Shown in pieces: positions 53,893 to 63,209 of a stretch of 64,000 nucleotides of DNA. Where the stretch lies: assembly GCA_014874185.1 (NCBI GenBank), contig JACWAF010000019.1, positions 1 to 64,000 of the forward strand. Direction: 5' to 3'. The notes below the pieces were generated by a model that did no database searches, was not told where the DNA came from, and worked only from the letters and a program-made list of their open reading frames with translations. How positions within the stretch are numbered: position 1 is the first letter of the stretch; each line of letters opens with the position of its first letter. This stretch comes from Nitrospirota bacterium. Its GTDB lineage: Bacteria > Nitrospirota > Thermodesulfovibrionia > Thermodesulfovibrionales > JdFR-88. Position numbers and translations under genes: made by a program.

Positions 53893-55113
53893 TTATAACC
53901 CCGCCTGAGTTTTACCGTTTCGTTCCGGAAGATCCACTCCGCCGTTTTTCGAAAGGGCGAACGCGAGAATGGTGTAAAAGGGGAGCATGATGAAAGGGTC
54001 GTGCAGGTAATCGAAAAGTCCGCCCAGCATATAGCACAAAACGCACAAAAGCGCGGAAAAAGTGAATGCGGCATCGAACCCGCCGGGCTTGAGGGCCGCC
54101 AACTTCGCCCGGAGCTTTTTTATAATGTAGAACGTCAAGCCCAGGTAGAGAAAGAGACCTATAAGACCGGTCTCCACCAGGCACTGGAGATAGACGTTGT
54201 GCACGTGCCTGTACTGGGCAGCTCCCATCATCGAGGGCAGATACTTGATGAAAGATGCTTCAGAAACCTGCCTCCATCCGCCGTAACCCACGCCGGTAAA
54301 TAGGTTCCTTGCGCTTTCGGTGGTCACCTTGAGCGCCACTTTCCACATGGCGAGGCGGTCTAGATAGCTCTCGGAATCGGTATTCATAAAATCCCATACC
54401 CTCCCGAAGCTCTCCTTATGAAAAAAGATGAAAAGAATAACCAGCCCCGTTGCACCCGAAAACGCGATGGCGGCCCTCCTCTGCCTGTAGCGCATAATGA
54501 TTATCAGCATGGCCGCAGCGAGAGCGATATAAAAGCTCCTGGTTTCCGTGAGTATCAGCCCGAAGGCAAGGAGGGCCGCAAAAATCGACAGGATCAGCTT
54601 ATATATCTTCCCCTCGCGGGAGAAGAGCACCTGCGAGATGCAGATCACCGCCAGGAAACAATATACCCCCGCGACCCCTATGGGATAACCTGAAAAAGAG
54701 AAGAACCGGCTTCCCCTGTATGCCTGAAACGGGCCGGGCAGCCTGAAACCCAGCTCCATCTGAAGAAAGGCCAGCCCTACCATCAGGGCGGCCAGCCCGC
54801 TGGCGGCAAAGAATATCTTCCTGATGTCAGGGCGGGTCTTTTCAATAAGGGGGGCCAAAAGAAGCGGAGTGAAATAAAAATACCGGCCAAGGAGCTCCGG
54901 TTCCGAATGGTTGAAGAGGGAGGTAAAAAGACTCCAGAGGACGAGCAGAAAGAAGAGAACGACAGTTGCGTCCAGCCTGAAGCCGGCCTGCCTTCTTATA
55001 ATGAGCAGGAGATAAATCCCCAGCAAAACACCGAGGATGATGGACGCCGCGCTCTGCGAGAAGACAGCCGCGGCCATGAGAATGAAGAAAAGCCCATTGG
55101 CTGTCTTTTTCAC
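53893..55113 (-). CDS. O-antigen ligase / polymerase family membrane protein
   Basis: A 406-residue membrane protein with about ten helices and the Wzy_C-type periplasmic loop after residue 220, containing ESYLDRLAMWKVAL and a histidine-bearing YRHVHNVYLQCLVETGLIG, the WaaL hallmark. It would join O-antigen from its lipid carrier to the LPS core. Start is GTG. Ligase and polymerase members cannot always be told apart, but the place between heptosyltransferase and gmhB fits a ligase. Confidence 0.87.
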   Translation of the reverse strand: MKKTANGLFFILMAAAVFSQSAASIILGVLLGIYLLLIIRRQAGFRLDATVVLFFLLVLWSLFTSLFNHSEPELLGRYFYFTPLLLAPLIEKTRPDIRKIFFAASGLAALMVGLAFLQMELGFRLPGPFQAYRGSRFFSFSGYPIGVAGVYCFLAVICISQVLFSREGKIYKLILSIFAALLAFGLILTETRSFYIALAAAMLIIIMRYRQRRAAIAFSGATGLVILFIFFHKESFGRVWDFMNTDSESYLDRLAMWKVALKVTTESARNLFTGVGYGGWRQVSEASFIKYLPSMMGAAQYRHVHNVYLQCLVETGLIGLFLYLGLTFYIIKKLRAKLAALKPGGFDAAFTFSALLCVLCYMLGGLFDYLHDPFIMLPFYTILAFALSKNGGVDLPERNGKTQAGL

Positions 55114-55129
55114 GAGCGGGCCGGCCCCC

Positions 55130-55792
55130 TTAAAAAGCCCCGCCCTCTTCGGCCCCGGCCCCTTCCACCCCCTTGTATATATTGCTCATCCAGATCATGT
55201 TGAAGGAATAGGCCTCGTCTTTAAGGAACTGCCCGGGGCCGCCATCGGGGTTCTTGTTCTTTTTATAGCGGATGAAGAGCCCGTTCATCGCGGAGAGGAC
55301 GGCGGTTTTCATATCGGCCGGAAATGGATAAAGACAGGCGCCCATAACGGGCGGACCGTCCATCTTCACGAACCGGGCGGCAAAGACATCTCCGGGCTTC
55401 ATCCCCTCCATGGGAGAGCTTTCGATCTTCAGGTCCTCCCCCATTATAAAGTCCCCCAGTTCGACAACATTGCCGGTTATGGACCTGACCTCGTAAAAAT
55501 TTATGACCGACTCTTTCATCGCGCGAAGGTCTGTGGTCTCATTCCGCCCGGTCTCCCGCAGATAGAGGTCAATCACGCTCTCTTTGCCTTCCACCAGGTA
55601 ATCGCAGACGAACCAGTCCTCGAAGTTCATGAACGCAAGCTCCAGGGCCAGGCCGGAGAGAAAGTCCTCCGGGTATTCCTCCTCCCAGAAGAACTCGTAA
55701 GCCGTGTCTATCAGGTCGGGATGCTTCACCCTCATATGCTCCATGATAGGCCCGTATGCCTCCTCGCGCAACTTGGCAGTCTTATCTTCCAC
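55130..55792 (-). CDS. Uncharacterised acidic protein in LPS cluster
   Basis: I do not recognise this 220-residue soluble protein. It is acidic, rich in aromatic residues, with EFFWEEEYPEDFLSGLALELAFMNFEDWFVCDYLVEG at the N-terminal side, a beta-rich middle (YEVRSITGNVVELGDFIMGED) and a helical end. There is no signal peptide or membrane segment. The GTG start overlaps gmhB by 11 bases and the gene is 17 bases from the ligase gene, so it is cotranscribed with LPS genes. The pattern of aromatic and acidic residues recalls SEC-C-associated proteins, but the SEC-C motif itself is absent. Confidence 0.75.
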   Translation of the reverse strand: MEDKTAKLREEAYGPIMEHMRVKHPDLIDTAYEFFWEEEYPEDFLSGLALELAFMNFEDWFVCDYLVEGKESVIDLYLRETGRNETTDLRAMKESVINFYEVRSITGNVVELGDFIMGEDLKIESSPMEGMKPGDVFAARFVKMDGPPVMGACLYPFPADMKTAVLSAMNGLFIRYKKNKNPDGGPGQFLKDEAYSFNMIWMSNIYKGVEGAGAEEGGAF

Positions 55793-56327
55793 CTTGTTTC
55801 CCTTCCTCCGTTTTGATTATGTAATCGACCGCATCCCTGAGGGTCCCGGCGCAGAAGTCGGCCTGGACGGATTCCTGTTCAAAGCCCGTCCGCACCAATA
55901 TGGCTTTCATCCCCGCGCTCCTGGCCGTAATCATGTCCAGTTCCCGGTCGCCGACCATGTAAGAGCCGGGAAGGCGAACCCCCAACTCCTTTTCGGCCCG
56001 GATGAGCATCCCCGTCCTGGGTTTTCTGCATTCGCAGCCCTCATCCGGGTGATGGGGGCAGTAATAGAAGGCATCGAACCCGTGCTCACGGGTGAAATAG
56101 GAGTTTATCTCCTTCACGAACTCCTCTGTCATGAGCCCCCTCGCTATCCCGGACTGGTTGGTCACCCCGATGAGTAAAAAGCCCAGGGCCTTAAGCCTTT
56201 GAAGCTGGGCCAGATCGGCAAAGGGCTCGAAATCCGAGGTCCTGGCGAGATAGTTCATCTCCCTGCAGAGTGTGCCGTCCCGGTCGAGGAAAACGGCCCT
56301 GTTATTGATGACATTTTTCTCTTTCAT
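55782..56327 (-). CDS. gmhB: D-glycero-beta-D-manno-heptose 1,7-bisphosphate 7-phosphatase GmhB
   Basis: A HAD phosphatase of 181 residues in the ADP-heptose pathway. It has the nucleophile motif FLDRDGTLCRE, TNQSGIARG, the zinc loop YCPHHPDEGCECRKP and MVGDRELDM. It provides the precursor used by the two GT9 heptosyltransferases in the same cluster. The ATG is the first of the operon after a 72-base gap. Confidence 0.94.
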   Translation of the reverse strand: MKEKNVINNRAVFLDRDGTLCREMNYLARTSDFEPFADLAQLQRLKALGFLLIGVTNQSGIARGLMTEEFVKEINSYFTREHGFDAFYYCPHHPDEGCECRKPRTGMLIRAEKELGVRLPGSYMVGDRELDMITARSAGMKAILVRTGFEQESVQADFCAGTLRDAVDYIIKTEEGKQGGR

Positions 56328-56399
56328 TACCGAATGTAAAAAACCTTGCGGCCTTGGACATTTTAACCGTGAGGGCGCACGCGGGTCAAATGAATGCTG

Positions 56400-56732
56400 C
56401 TATTCGGCGGGCGTGACCACCGCCATCACCGCAAGCCTCTGGCCCTTTGAGGCCCTGAAGCCGTGGGGCACCATCGGCCTGCACATGATGGCCGTCTTCT
56501 CATCGGCCTCGATCACCTCATCGCCCACCATGAACTCCCCTTTGCCCTCCACCACGTACATGAGGAGCTGCATCGGGGCCTTATGAGGTGTAAGCTCCTG
56601 CCCTGGCTCCAGGCACATCAGGGCCACCCTCATCTCCGGGGTCTCCCCGATCATCTCCCTTGTTATCTTCTCAGGCTGGTATTTAATGAATTTTTTAAGG
56701 TCCAGGACTTCCATTGCGCTTTCTTTGTCCAT
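56400..56732 (-). CDS. Cupin-domain protein
   Basis: A single cupin barrel of 110 residues with GQELTPHKAPMQLLMYVVEGKGEF and a C-terminal PMVPHGFRASKG. Metal ligands appear as one His in each motif, fewer than typical cupins. The frame is open 11 codons upstream, but GAAAGGAGG lies six bases before the ATG at 56732, deciding the start. It could be a small-molecule binding or redox-responsive protein; function is unknown. Confidence 0.85.
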   Translation of the reverse strand: MDKESAMEVLDLKKFIKYQPEKITREMIGETPEMRVALMCLEPGQELTPHKAPMQLLMYVVEGKGEFMVGDEVIEADEKTAIMCRPMVPHGFRASKGQRLAVMAVVTPAE

Positions 56733-56813
56733 TGTCCGCCTCCTTTCATATTTAGTGCCGTCCAAGGCATCTCTTCCCTAATGTTATCATTACCCAAAAC
56801 GGGCGCGGGGCTG

Positions 56814-57989
56814 TCAAGAGCGGCGCACCTTTTTCCCGAAGAAGCCGAACCGGAAGAAGATCACGACGGAGATGGCCTCCATGACGATTACAAAGATGTG
56901 TATGTAATTGATCGAGACCTCGTAAAGCATTCCCATTATCGTGCTTCCGGCAAACACACCCAGGCCGTAAATCGAATTGAAGATGCCGTAGGCGATCCCC
57001 CTCTTCCGGGCCCCGGTAAGGTCGCCTATGGCGGCCCTCATTATGGTCTCGTGTATGCCCACGATTGCGCCGAACAAAACCACTCCCCCAGCGGCCTGCC
57101 AGAAGTTGGCCCCGAAGGCCAGAAAGGGGATAGGGATGCACAGGAGAGGTGCGAGGAGCAGGCCCTTGAAGCCGGTCCTGTCATATAATTTTCCCGCGGC
57201 CAGGGCAACGGCGCCGTCCACCGCCATGGCAAGCACGTATAGAAGAGGTATCTCCACGTCCGGCCCAAGGTGTTTGACCTTTATGTGGAAAGAGATCAAT
57301 TGGAAGTGCACCGCCCCGGCAACGCTGAAGAAGGTGAACACGGAATATGCCCAGAAGAACCTGGACAGGCCTTCCACTTTCCCTTCCGGGGCCGCCCCGT
57401 GCTCCAGTTTTTCAGGATGCGGGATAGCGGTCCTGGCCCTGGTAAGAAAGAATATGCAAAGGAGGGCGGGTATCCAGAGTATCTCGAAGCCCCTCTTGTA
57501 ATTGCTGCCCGCAAGGAAGACAAAGGTAAATATGAGCGGCCCGCCAACCGCCCCTATCTGGTCGAAAAATTCGTGCAGGCCGAAGCCCCATCCCCTGCCC
57601 ACGTTGCTTGCCGCATGAGAGAGTATTGCGTCCCTTGAGGGCGTCCTTATCGCCTTCCCGGCACGCTCCAGGACTATCAGGAGGGCCGCTATCTTCCAGT
57701 TCCCGGTGAACGCAAGCGCCGGTATCGTAAGGATAAGCGCATAGCCTGCAAACGTAAGCGGCCAGTAAGCCTTCGTCTTGTCCGCGAAGTAGCCTGAAAC
57801 CAGCCTGAGCCCGTAGCCTATGAACTCGCCCACCCCGGTAACGAACCCCACCACGCCCGCGCTGGCCCCAAGCACCGCCAGGAACGGCCCCGTGATGCTC
57901 CTCGCCCCCTCGTAAGTCATGTCCCCGAAGAGGCTCACCACCCCCATCATGACAATGAACTGGTAAGAGGCCTTTTTTATTTTTTCCAT
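56814..57989 (-). CDS. MFS transporter
   Basis: A 391-residue protein with about 12 membrane helices, beginning SYQFIVMMGVVSLFGDMTYEGARS, with FADKTKAYW after the third helix as motif A. The frame extends upstream, but that part would run through a block of tandem hairpins, so a start at the ATG 57989 is chosen; it has AGGGA close by. The pattern resembles the group that includes putative peptide or metal exporters, but no substrate can be named. Confidence 0.83.
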   Translation of the reverse strand: MEKIKKASYQFIVMMGVVSLFGDMTYEGARSITGPFLAVLGASAGVVGFVTGVGEFIGYGLRLVSGYFADKTKAYWPLTFAGYALILTIPALAFTGNWKIAALLIVLERAGKAIRTPSRDAILSHAASNVGRGWGFGLHEFFDQIGAVGGPLIFTFVFLAGSNYKRGFEILWIPALLCIFFLTRARTAIPHPEKLEHGAAPEGKVEGLSRFFWAYSVFTFFSVAGAVHFQLISFHIKVKHLGPDVEIPLLYVLAMAVDGAVALAAGKLYDRTGFKGLLLAPLLCIPIPFLAFGANFWQAAGGVVLFGAIVGIHETIMRAAIGDLTGARKRGIAYGIFNSIYGLGVFAGSTIMGMLYEVSINYIHIFVIVMEAISVVIFFRFGFFGKKVRRS

Positions 57990-58020
57990 CTTCCCTGGCA
58001 TATAAAAAAGATTAAACCCT

Positions 58021-58141
58021 ACTTCTCTTTTTTGCAAAAAAGAGAAGTAGCAAGAGAAAAAATTCTTGCTTTTTCCCGCTTCTTTGAAGCGGGAAAAATA
58101 CAAAAATTTTCTTTGCTTCTTTCTTTTACAAAAGAAAGAAG
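58021..58141. repeat. Tandem array of four hairpins
   Basis: Four consecutive inverted repeats: a 28-base perfect palindrome (58021-58048), a 7-base stem (58049-58055 with 58064-58070), a 13-base perfect stem (58070-58082 with 58086-58098) and a 12-base perfect stem (58116-58127 with 58130-58141). It fills the gap between two transporter genes and could stop or process the transcript of the symporter. A related array stands at 25317. Confidence 0.7.
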
Positions 58142-58146
58142 GATCT

Positions 58147-59859
58147 TTATTCTTCTTCTTGAACGGGAATGACTGCTGGTTCCGGGCGGGCTATCCATCT
58201 CCAGAGCATCCATCCGCTGGCTGCGGCGATAAGCATCAGGGCGGAGCCGGAGAGGTAAAAGCCGAGGAGGAGTTTCCCGGTGCCCAGGGTAAGGGCGACG
58301 AGGAAGACGCAGCCGTAGAGCCATTGGGCGAGGGGGCCGGTGAGGTCTGTTTTCGCAATCGGCCCCGGCATCGTCTCGCGCACTCTGCGCCAGCCAGGCC
58401 CGCCGGGGTTGGTCCTCTTGTAGAAATCGATGAGCCTCTCCATCTGAACGGGGCGGGTAAGAAAAGTCACGATTACCCAGACCAGCGTGGAGGCCCCTAT
58501 TATGAAGGCAAGCTTCACGTAATAGGCGGAGCCGGCGAGGGCCGGGTATTCATAGGCGACAGCCGAGAACAGGGTGGAGGCGGCCATGGCGGCTATCTCG
58601 CTCCAGGCGTTAATCCGCCACCAGAACCAGCGCATTATATAGACAAGCCCCGTGCCGGAGCCAAAGGCTATCAGGAACTTGAAGACGCCCACGATGGATG
58701 AGACGTTGTAGGTAACGTAGGCGGTCACGCCGGCGAGGACGAGGGTTGCGAGCCTTGAGACCAGCAGCAGGTGCCTCTCCGTTGCGTGCGGTTTTACAAA
58801 CGGCCGGTAAAAATCGTTTATAAAATAGGCCGACGAGAGGTTCAGGTAAGTGCTAAGGCTTCCCATGAAGGCCGCGAAGAATGAGGCCAGCATAAGCCCC
58901 TTGAGCCCTGTCGGCAGGAGGTCCATCATCATGCGGGGATATACGGCCTCGTGGTCTTTCATGGCCGGATAGAGCACCAGTGAGGCAAGGGCCGCTATGA
59001 CCCAGGGCCACGTGCGGAGGGCGAAGGTGACGATATTGAAATAGAGTGTTGCGGCGAAGCTCTGTTTCTCGGTCTTCGAAGAGGCCATGCGCTGCACGAT
59101 GATGCCGCCCCCGTCCGAGGAGTATTTGCTCCACCAGCTGAGGGCTATGTAGCCCAGAAAGGCCATAAAGGCGGCCTCGCCCGGAGAGGGGAAGAACTGG
59201 AGCGTGTGCGCGGGCAGGACCTTTTCAATATGGGCTATCCCGCCAGCCCTGCCCGATGCGGCGAAGGCAAGCACTATGGCCCCGATCATTGCGATTATGA
59301 ACTGGAAGAAATCGGTGGTCACCACGCCCCAATAGCCGCTCATGGTGGAATAGGCGATTGTAACGGAGCTTGCCACCAGGATGCTCTCCCACTTGCCCCA
59401 GCCGGTTGCCACATCCATAATCTTGGCCATCGCAAGCACTATCTGGGCCTTTATGATCGTGTGTATAAGAAGCGAGAAATAGAGCGCCTTGAACCCCCTC
59501 AGAAAACCGGCCTCTTTGCCCGAATATCTCAGCTTTATGAGTTCCACGTCCGTAAATACGCCAAGTCTCCTCCAGAGGCGCGAGAAGAAGAAGACCGAGA
59601 GCATCCCTGAGAATATGAAGCACCACCATTGCCAGTTCTCGTAGATGCCCTTTGTCCTTACGAGGCCCGTTACATAAAGGGGGGTATCGGCTGAAAAAGA
59701 GGTGGCCACCATCGAGGTGCCAGCCAGCCACCATGGCAGGTTTCTGCCCGAGAGGAAGAACTCGCTTATGCTCGAACCCGCCCTGCGGGTGAAGTAAAGC
59801 CCTATCCCCAGTGAAAGCAGAAGATATGAAGCTACTATGAGCCAGTCGGCAGTGTGCAT
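58147..59859 (-). CDS. Sodium:solute symporter family transporter
   Basis: A 570-residue SSS-family transporter with about 13 helices. It starts WLIVASYLLLSLGIGLYFTRRAGSS, then SEFFLSGRNLPWW and SMVATSFSADTPL, the usual first-helix and substrate/sodium region. It couples sodium entry to uptake of a solute such as a sugar, amino acid or organic acid; the substrate cannot be read from sequence. It diverges from the receiver-domain gene, with a 37-base gap. Confidence 0.9.
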   Translation of the reverse strand: MHTADWLIVASYLLLSLGIGLYFTRRAGSSISEFFLSGRNLPWWLAGTSMVATSFSADTPLYVTGLVRTKGIYENWQWWCFIFSGMLSVFFFSRLWRRLGVFTDVELIKLRYSGKEAGFLRGFKALYFSLLIHTIIKAQIVLAMAKIMDVATGWGKWESILVASSVTIAYSTMSGYWGVVTTDFFQFIIAMIGAIVLAFAASGRAGGIAHIEKVLPAHTLQFFPSPGEAAFMAFLGYIALSWWSKYSSDGGGIIVQRMASSKTEKQSFAATLYFNIVTFALRTWPWVIAALASLVLYPAMKDHEAVYPRMMMDLLPTGLKGLMLASFFAAFMGSLSTYLNLSSAYFINDFYRPFVKPHATERHLLLVSRLATLVLAGVTAYVTYNVSSIVGVFKFLIAFGSGTGLVYIMRWFWWRINAWSEIAAMAASTLFSAVAYEYPALAGSAYYVKLAFIIGASTLVWVIVTFLTRPVQMERLIDFYKRTNPGGPGWRRVRETMPGPIAKTDLTGPLAQWLYGCVFLVALTLGTGKLLLGFYLSGSALMLIAAASGWMLWRWIARPEPAVIPVQEEE

Positions 59860-59896
59860 GAAATTAGATACCGGTTCGTGCTAAATTATAACGCTA

Positions 59897-60250
59897 ATGA
59901 AGGAACAAATTCTCATATTCGACCGGGAGCCCCTCGTGCTTTCGGCGGCCCGGAGGGCCTTGACCGAAAAGTGCTACATAGTGGTCGCTGTAACAAGCAA
60001 GGAGGACTACTCCAGGGCGCTGGTTGAAAACCCATTTGACCTGGTGATACTGGATATCGAACTGCCCGGAATAGCCATCAGGAACCTCATAGAGGAGGCC
60101 AGGGCGTCCAACCCGAAGACCCGGTTTCTGTACCTCAGCAGTTCCAGGTCGATGCAGGCCCAGTCCGATTTCTTCCTTAAAAAACCTTTTCTTCTGGATG
60201 ACCTTAACACCCTTGTCCGGAAAGTGCTGGATAGACCCGATATTGAATGA
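59897..60250 (+). CDS. Single-domain receiver protein, slightly degenerate
   Basis: A 117-residue receiver-like domain. It has the phospho-acceptor candidate in VILDIELPG and the Lys in FLKKPFLLDD, but the acidic pair near the N terminus is FDRE instead of DD, leaving a single Asp, and the Thr/Ser site is LYLSSS. Phosphorylation may still work. The stop overlaps the PAP2-GT fusion start by ATGA, so it is tied to envelope sugar modification. No kinase gene is adjacent. Confidence 0.87.
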   Translation: MKEQILIFDREPLVLSAARRALTEKCYIVVAVTSKEDYSRALVENPFDLVILDIELPGIAIRNLIEEARASNPKTRFLYLSSSRSMQAQSDFFLKKPFLLDDLNTLVRKVLDRPDIE

Positions 60251-62247
60251 ATCACGCCGGGCTTGACACTTCTTTATTCTTCCTGATTAACAAGACCCTC
60301 GCCTATCCTTTTCTGGACCGGTTCATGGTCTTCATAACCAACAAGAACCGCTGGATATTTCTGGCATTGGGGCTCTTCATCGCCTTCCGCGAAAAGAAGA
60401 AGGAACGGGGGCTTTATATCGCGCTTGCCGCGCTGGCCTCGGTGGGGCTGGCGGACTGGATTTCATCGAGTCTGAAGGACGTTATCGGCAGGATAAGGCC
60501 CTGCAACGCACTGGAGGGCGTGCGTCTTCTGGTGGGCTGTTCGGGCTCATATTCGATGCCGTCAGGCCATGCCACAAATTCCTTCGCGGTCGCGATGCCC
60601 TTTCTCCTTCTAACGAAAAACCGCCTCAAATGGCTCATGCTCTTCCTGGCCGCGCTGGTGGCGTATTCAAGACCCTATGTCGGGGTGCATTATCCGGGGG
60701 ACGTGCTGGCCGGGGCCCTTCTGGGCAGCCTGATAGCCATCTCCATAGTTGGTTTCTTCAGACTGGCTGATAAAAAGGGCGGCACGGAAGGCCCGCTCAT
60801 GATCTTCCTTGCCGCAATGACCCTGTTCCGTTTTTATTACATCATGAGGGGCGGGCTCGATCTGAGCGGGGACGAGGCGCATTACTGGGAATGGACCCGC
60901 AGACTGGATATCGGGTATTACTCGAAAGGCCCGATAATTGCCTATCTCATCAAAGCGGGCACACTGCTCTTCGGCAATACGGAGTTCGGAGTGAGGTTCT
61001 TCGCGCCGGTGCTCCTGCTGCTGGGGAGCATCTTGCTTTACAGGCTTGGGACGGCCCTTTACGACAAGGAGACCGGTTTCTGGGCGGCCATCCTGTACCA
61101 GATAATACCGCTCTTTTCCGCCTTCGGGGTCCTCATGACCATAGATGCCCCGTTTCTCTTCTTCTGGGTCCTGGCGCTCCTCCTGTTTTTCAGGGCCGTC
61201 ACGCTAAAAAGCCTTCCCGAATGGCTTTTGCTTGGCATAGTGGTGGGCCTTGGGCTCCTGACCAAGTTCACCATGGCATTCTTTTTTGTTTCCGCTCTTT
61301 TTTATCTCCTTGTTTCTCGCGAGGACAGGGCGGAGCTTTTAAGCCCGAGGCCTTACCTTGCCCTTATACTGAGCCTTCTGGTGCTCGCGCCGCTCCTTTT
61401 GTGGGACATGCAACACGGCTGGATAAACCTGAAACATAACCTGAGCCATGCCGATCTGCAAGACGGGCTTCGGTTCTCGGCGGCCAGCCTCCTTCAATTC
61501 ATCGGTTCCCAGGCAGGCGTGGTCACTCCGCTCCTTTTTTTCATGCTTATATACGCCTCGGCCAGGCAGCGGAAAAGCGATCCGTTCGCCTTCTGGTTTT
61601 TCGCGCCCACATTCGTCTTCTTCCTGTTAAAGAGCGTGCAGGGCAAGGTGCAGGCAAACTGGGCGATGGCAGGCTATGTCTCAGGGCTCTTCGCCTTCCA
61701 CAACTATTTCTTGAGGGACTTGAAATATTCCGGCGCGGGCAGGAAGGCCCTGGCGGGCGCGGCCATCGTCCTTTCGATAGCGGTAACGGTCGTATCGTTC
61801 TACCCGAACCTCATCGGGCTTCCAACCAGGCTGGACCCCACGGCAAGGCTGCACGGCTGGAAATCCCTCGCGCGGGAACTGGACAGGTCCGAGATACCGG
61901 AGCTTCAAAAAGGAGGCAAGCCCTTCTTCATCTTCTCGGATGGTTATCAGCTCTCCTCGGAGCTTGCCTTTTATCTGAAAGGACAGCCCGTCACCTACTG
62001 CGCCAATATTGACAGGCGCATGAACCAGTACGACCTCTGGCCCGGCTTCGAGGGGCTTATCCGCGAGAACGCCCTTTTTGTTACAATAGGGGATTCCGAT
62101 CTGCCCGAAAAACTGAAGGCGGCCTTCGGCGGGTATGAGAAAAAAAGCTTTACAGCTACGGAAAAGGGCAAGGTGCTGAGGCAATATTCCATATTCATCT
62201 GCCGGGACTTCAAGGGGCTCAAGAAAGAGGAGTTCACAAGCTTTTGA
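60247..62247 (+). CDS. PAP2 phosphatase - GT39 (ArnT-like) glycosyltransferase fusion
   Basis: A 666-residue membrane protein combining two enzymes. Residues 1-175 are a PAP2 phosphatase with all three motifs: KDVIGRIRP, PSGHATNSF and SRPYVGVHYPGDV. From about 180 follows a GT-C glycosyltransferase of the PMT/ArnT type with the catalytic SGDEAHYWEW loop and many helices. The second half would take a sugar from a polyprenyl-phosphate carrier, and the first could remove phosphate from the spent carrier or from lipid A. Start ATGA-coupled to the receiver gene; the stop overlaps the ArnC-like gene. Confidence 0.9.
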   Translation: MNHAGLDTSLFFLINKTLAYPFLDRFMVFITNKNRWIFLALGLFIAFREKKKERGLYIALAALASVGLADWISSSLKDVIGRIRPCNALEGVRLLVGCSGSYSMPSGHATNSFAVAMPFLLLTKNRLKWLMLFLAALVAYSRPYVGVHYPGDVLAGALLGSLIAISIVGFFRLADKKGGTEGPLMIFLAAMTLFRFYYIMRGGLDLSGDEAHYWEWTRRLDIGYYSKGPIIAYLIKAGTLLFGNTEFGVRFFAPVLLLLGSILLYRLGTALYDKETGFWAAILYQIIPLFSAFGVLMTIDAPFLFFWVLALLLFFRAVTLKSLPEWLLLGIVVGLGLLTKFTMAFFFVSALFYLLVSREDRAELLSPRPYLALILSLLVLAPLLLWDMQHGWINLKHNLSHADLQDGLRFSAASLLQFIGSQAGVVTPLLFFMLIYASARQRKSDPFAFWFFAPTFVFFLLKSVQGKVQANWAMAGYVSGLFAFHNYFLRDLKYSGAGRKALAGAAIVLSIAVTVVSFYPNLIGLPTRLDPTARLHGWKSLARELDRSEIPELQKGGKPFFIFSDGYQLSSELAFYLKGQPVTYCANIDRRMNQYDLWPGFEGLIRENALFVTIGDSDLPEKLKAAFGGYEKKSFTATEKGKVLRQYSIFICRDFKGLKKEEFTSF

Positions 62248-63209
62248 CCGCTCACAGGGACTTTTCAGTAGTAATTCCCCTCTATAACGAGGAAGAGAAC
62301 GTCAGGCCGCTTTACGAGGCCCTGAAACCCGTCCTCGACAAAACGGGAAAGGAATACGAAATCCTCTTTGTGGACGACGGAAGCTCCGACCGCACCCTCC
62401 CCCAACTGGAAGATATCTCTAAAATTGACAAAAAGGTAAAAGTCCTCTCATTCAGGCGTAACTTCGGCCAGACCGCGGCCTTCGCCGCGGGCTTCGACTA
62501 CGCCCAGGGGGACGTGATAATCACCATGGACGGCGACCTGCAAAACGACCCCGCCGACATCCCCCGGATGCTGGATGCCATTCAGGGCTATGACCTTGTA
62601 AGCGGCTGGCGGAAAAACCGCAAAGACCCTTTCCTGAGCCGCAAATTCCCTTCCAGAGTGGCCAATTGGCTGATAGGGCGGGTGACAGGGGTCAGGCTTC
62701 ACGATTACGGCTGTTCCCTTAAGGCCTATAAAAAAGACGTGGTCAAAAACCTGCGCCTTTACGGCGAGATGCACCGCTTCATCCCCGCAGTGGCCAACTG
62801 GTACGGCGTGCGCGTGGCCGAGTTGGAGACCACCCACCACCCGCGTTTAAGGGGCAAATCCAAATACGGGATCTCAAGGACGGTAAAGGTCTTTCTGGAC
62901 CTTATCACGGTAAAATTCCTGCAGAGCTTCTCCACCAAGCCAATTCAGTTCTTTGGCCCCATCGGGCTATTGAGCACAACGGCCGGCTTTTTCATATCGT
63001 TCTATCTCGCCGTGCAAAAGATATTCTTTGGCACTCCCATCGGCGGCAGGCCGCTTCTTCTGCTGGGGGTGCTGCTGATAATAGTAGGCATTCAGCTTAT
63101 CGGGATGGGGCTCCTTGGCGAGATGCTCGTCAGGGTCTACCACGAGAGCCAGCGAAAACCCATCTACGCCCTCAAGAAAGTAATTGGCGCAGACAGCGAA
63201 CAAGCCTAA
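62244..63209 (+). CDS. Polyprenyl-phosphate glycosyltransferase (ArnC/DPM1-like)
   Basis: A family 2 glycosyltransferase of 321 residues that loads a sugar onto a polyprenyl phosphate. It has VVIPLYNEEENV, VDDGSSDRT, the metal site MDGDLQND and two C-terminal membrane helices (about 235-295). Order with the GT39 gene matches the ArnC-ArnT idea: this enzyme makes the lipid-linked donor that the fusion protein uses. Start TTG overlaps the previous stop (TTGA). The sugar is unknown. Confidence 0.92.
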   Translation: MTAHRDFSVVIPLYNEEENVRPLYEALKPVLDKTGKEYEILFVDDGSSDRTLPQLEDISKIDKKVKVLSFRRNFGQTAAFAAGFDYAQGDVIITMDGDLQNDPADIPRMLDAIQGYDLVSGWRKNRKDPFLSRKFPSRVANWLIGRVTGVRLHDYGCSLKAYKKDVVKNLRLYGEMHRFIPAVANWYGVRVAELETTHHPRLRGKSKYGISRTVKVFLDLITVKFLQSFSTKPIQFFGPIGLLSTTAGFFISFYLAVQKIFFGTPIGGRPLLLLGVLLIIVGIQLIGMGLLGEMLVRVYHESQRKPIYALKKVIGADSEQA

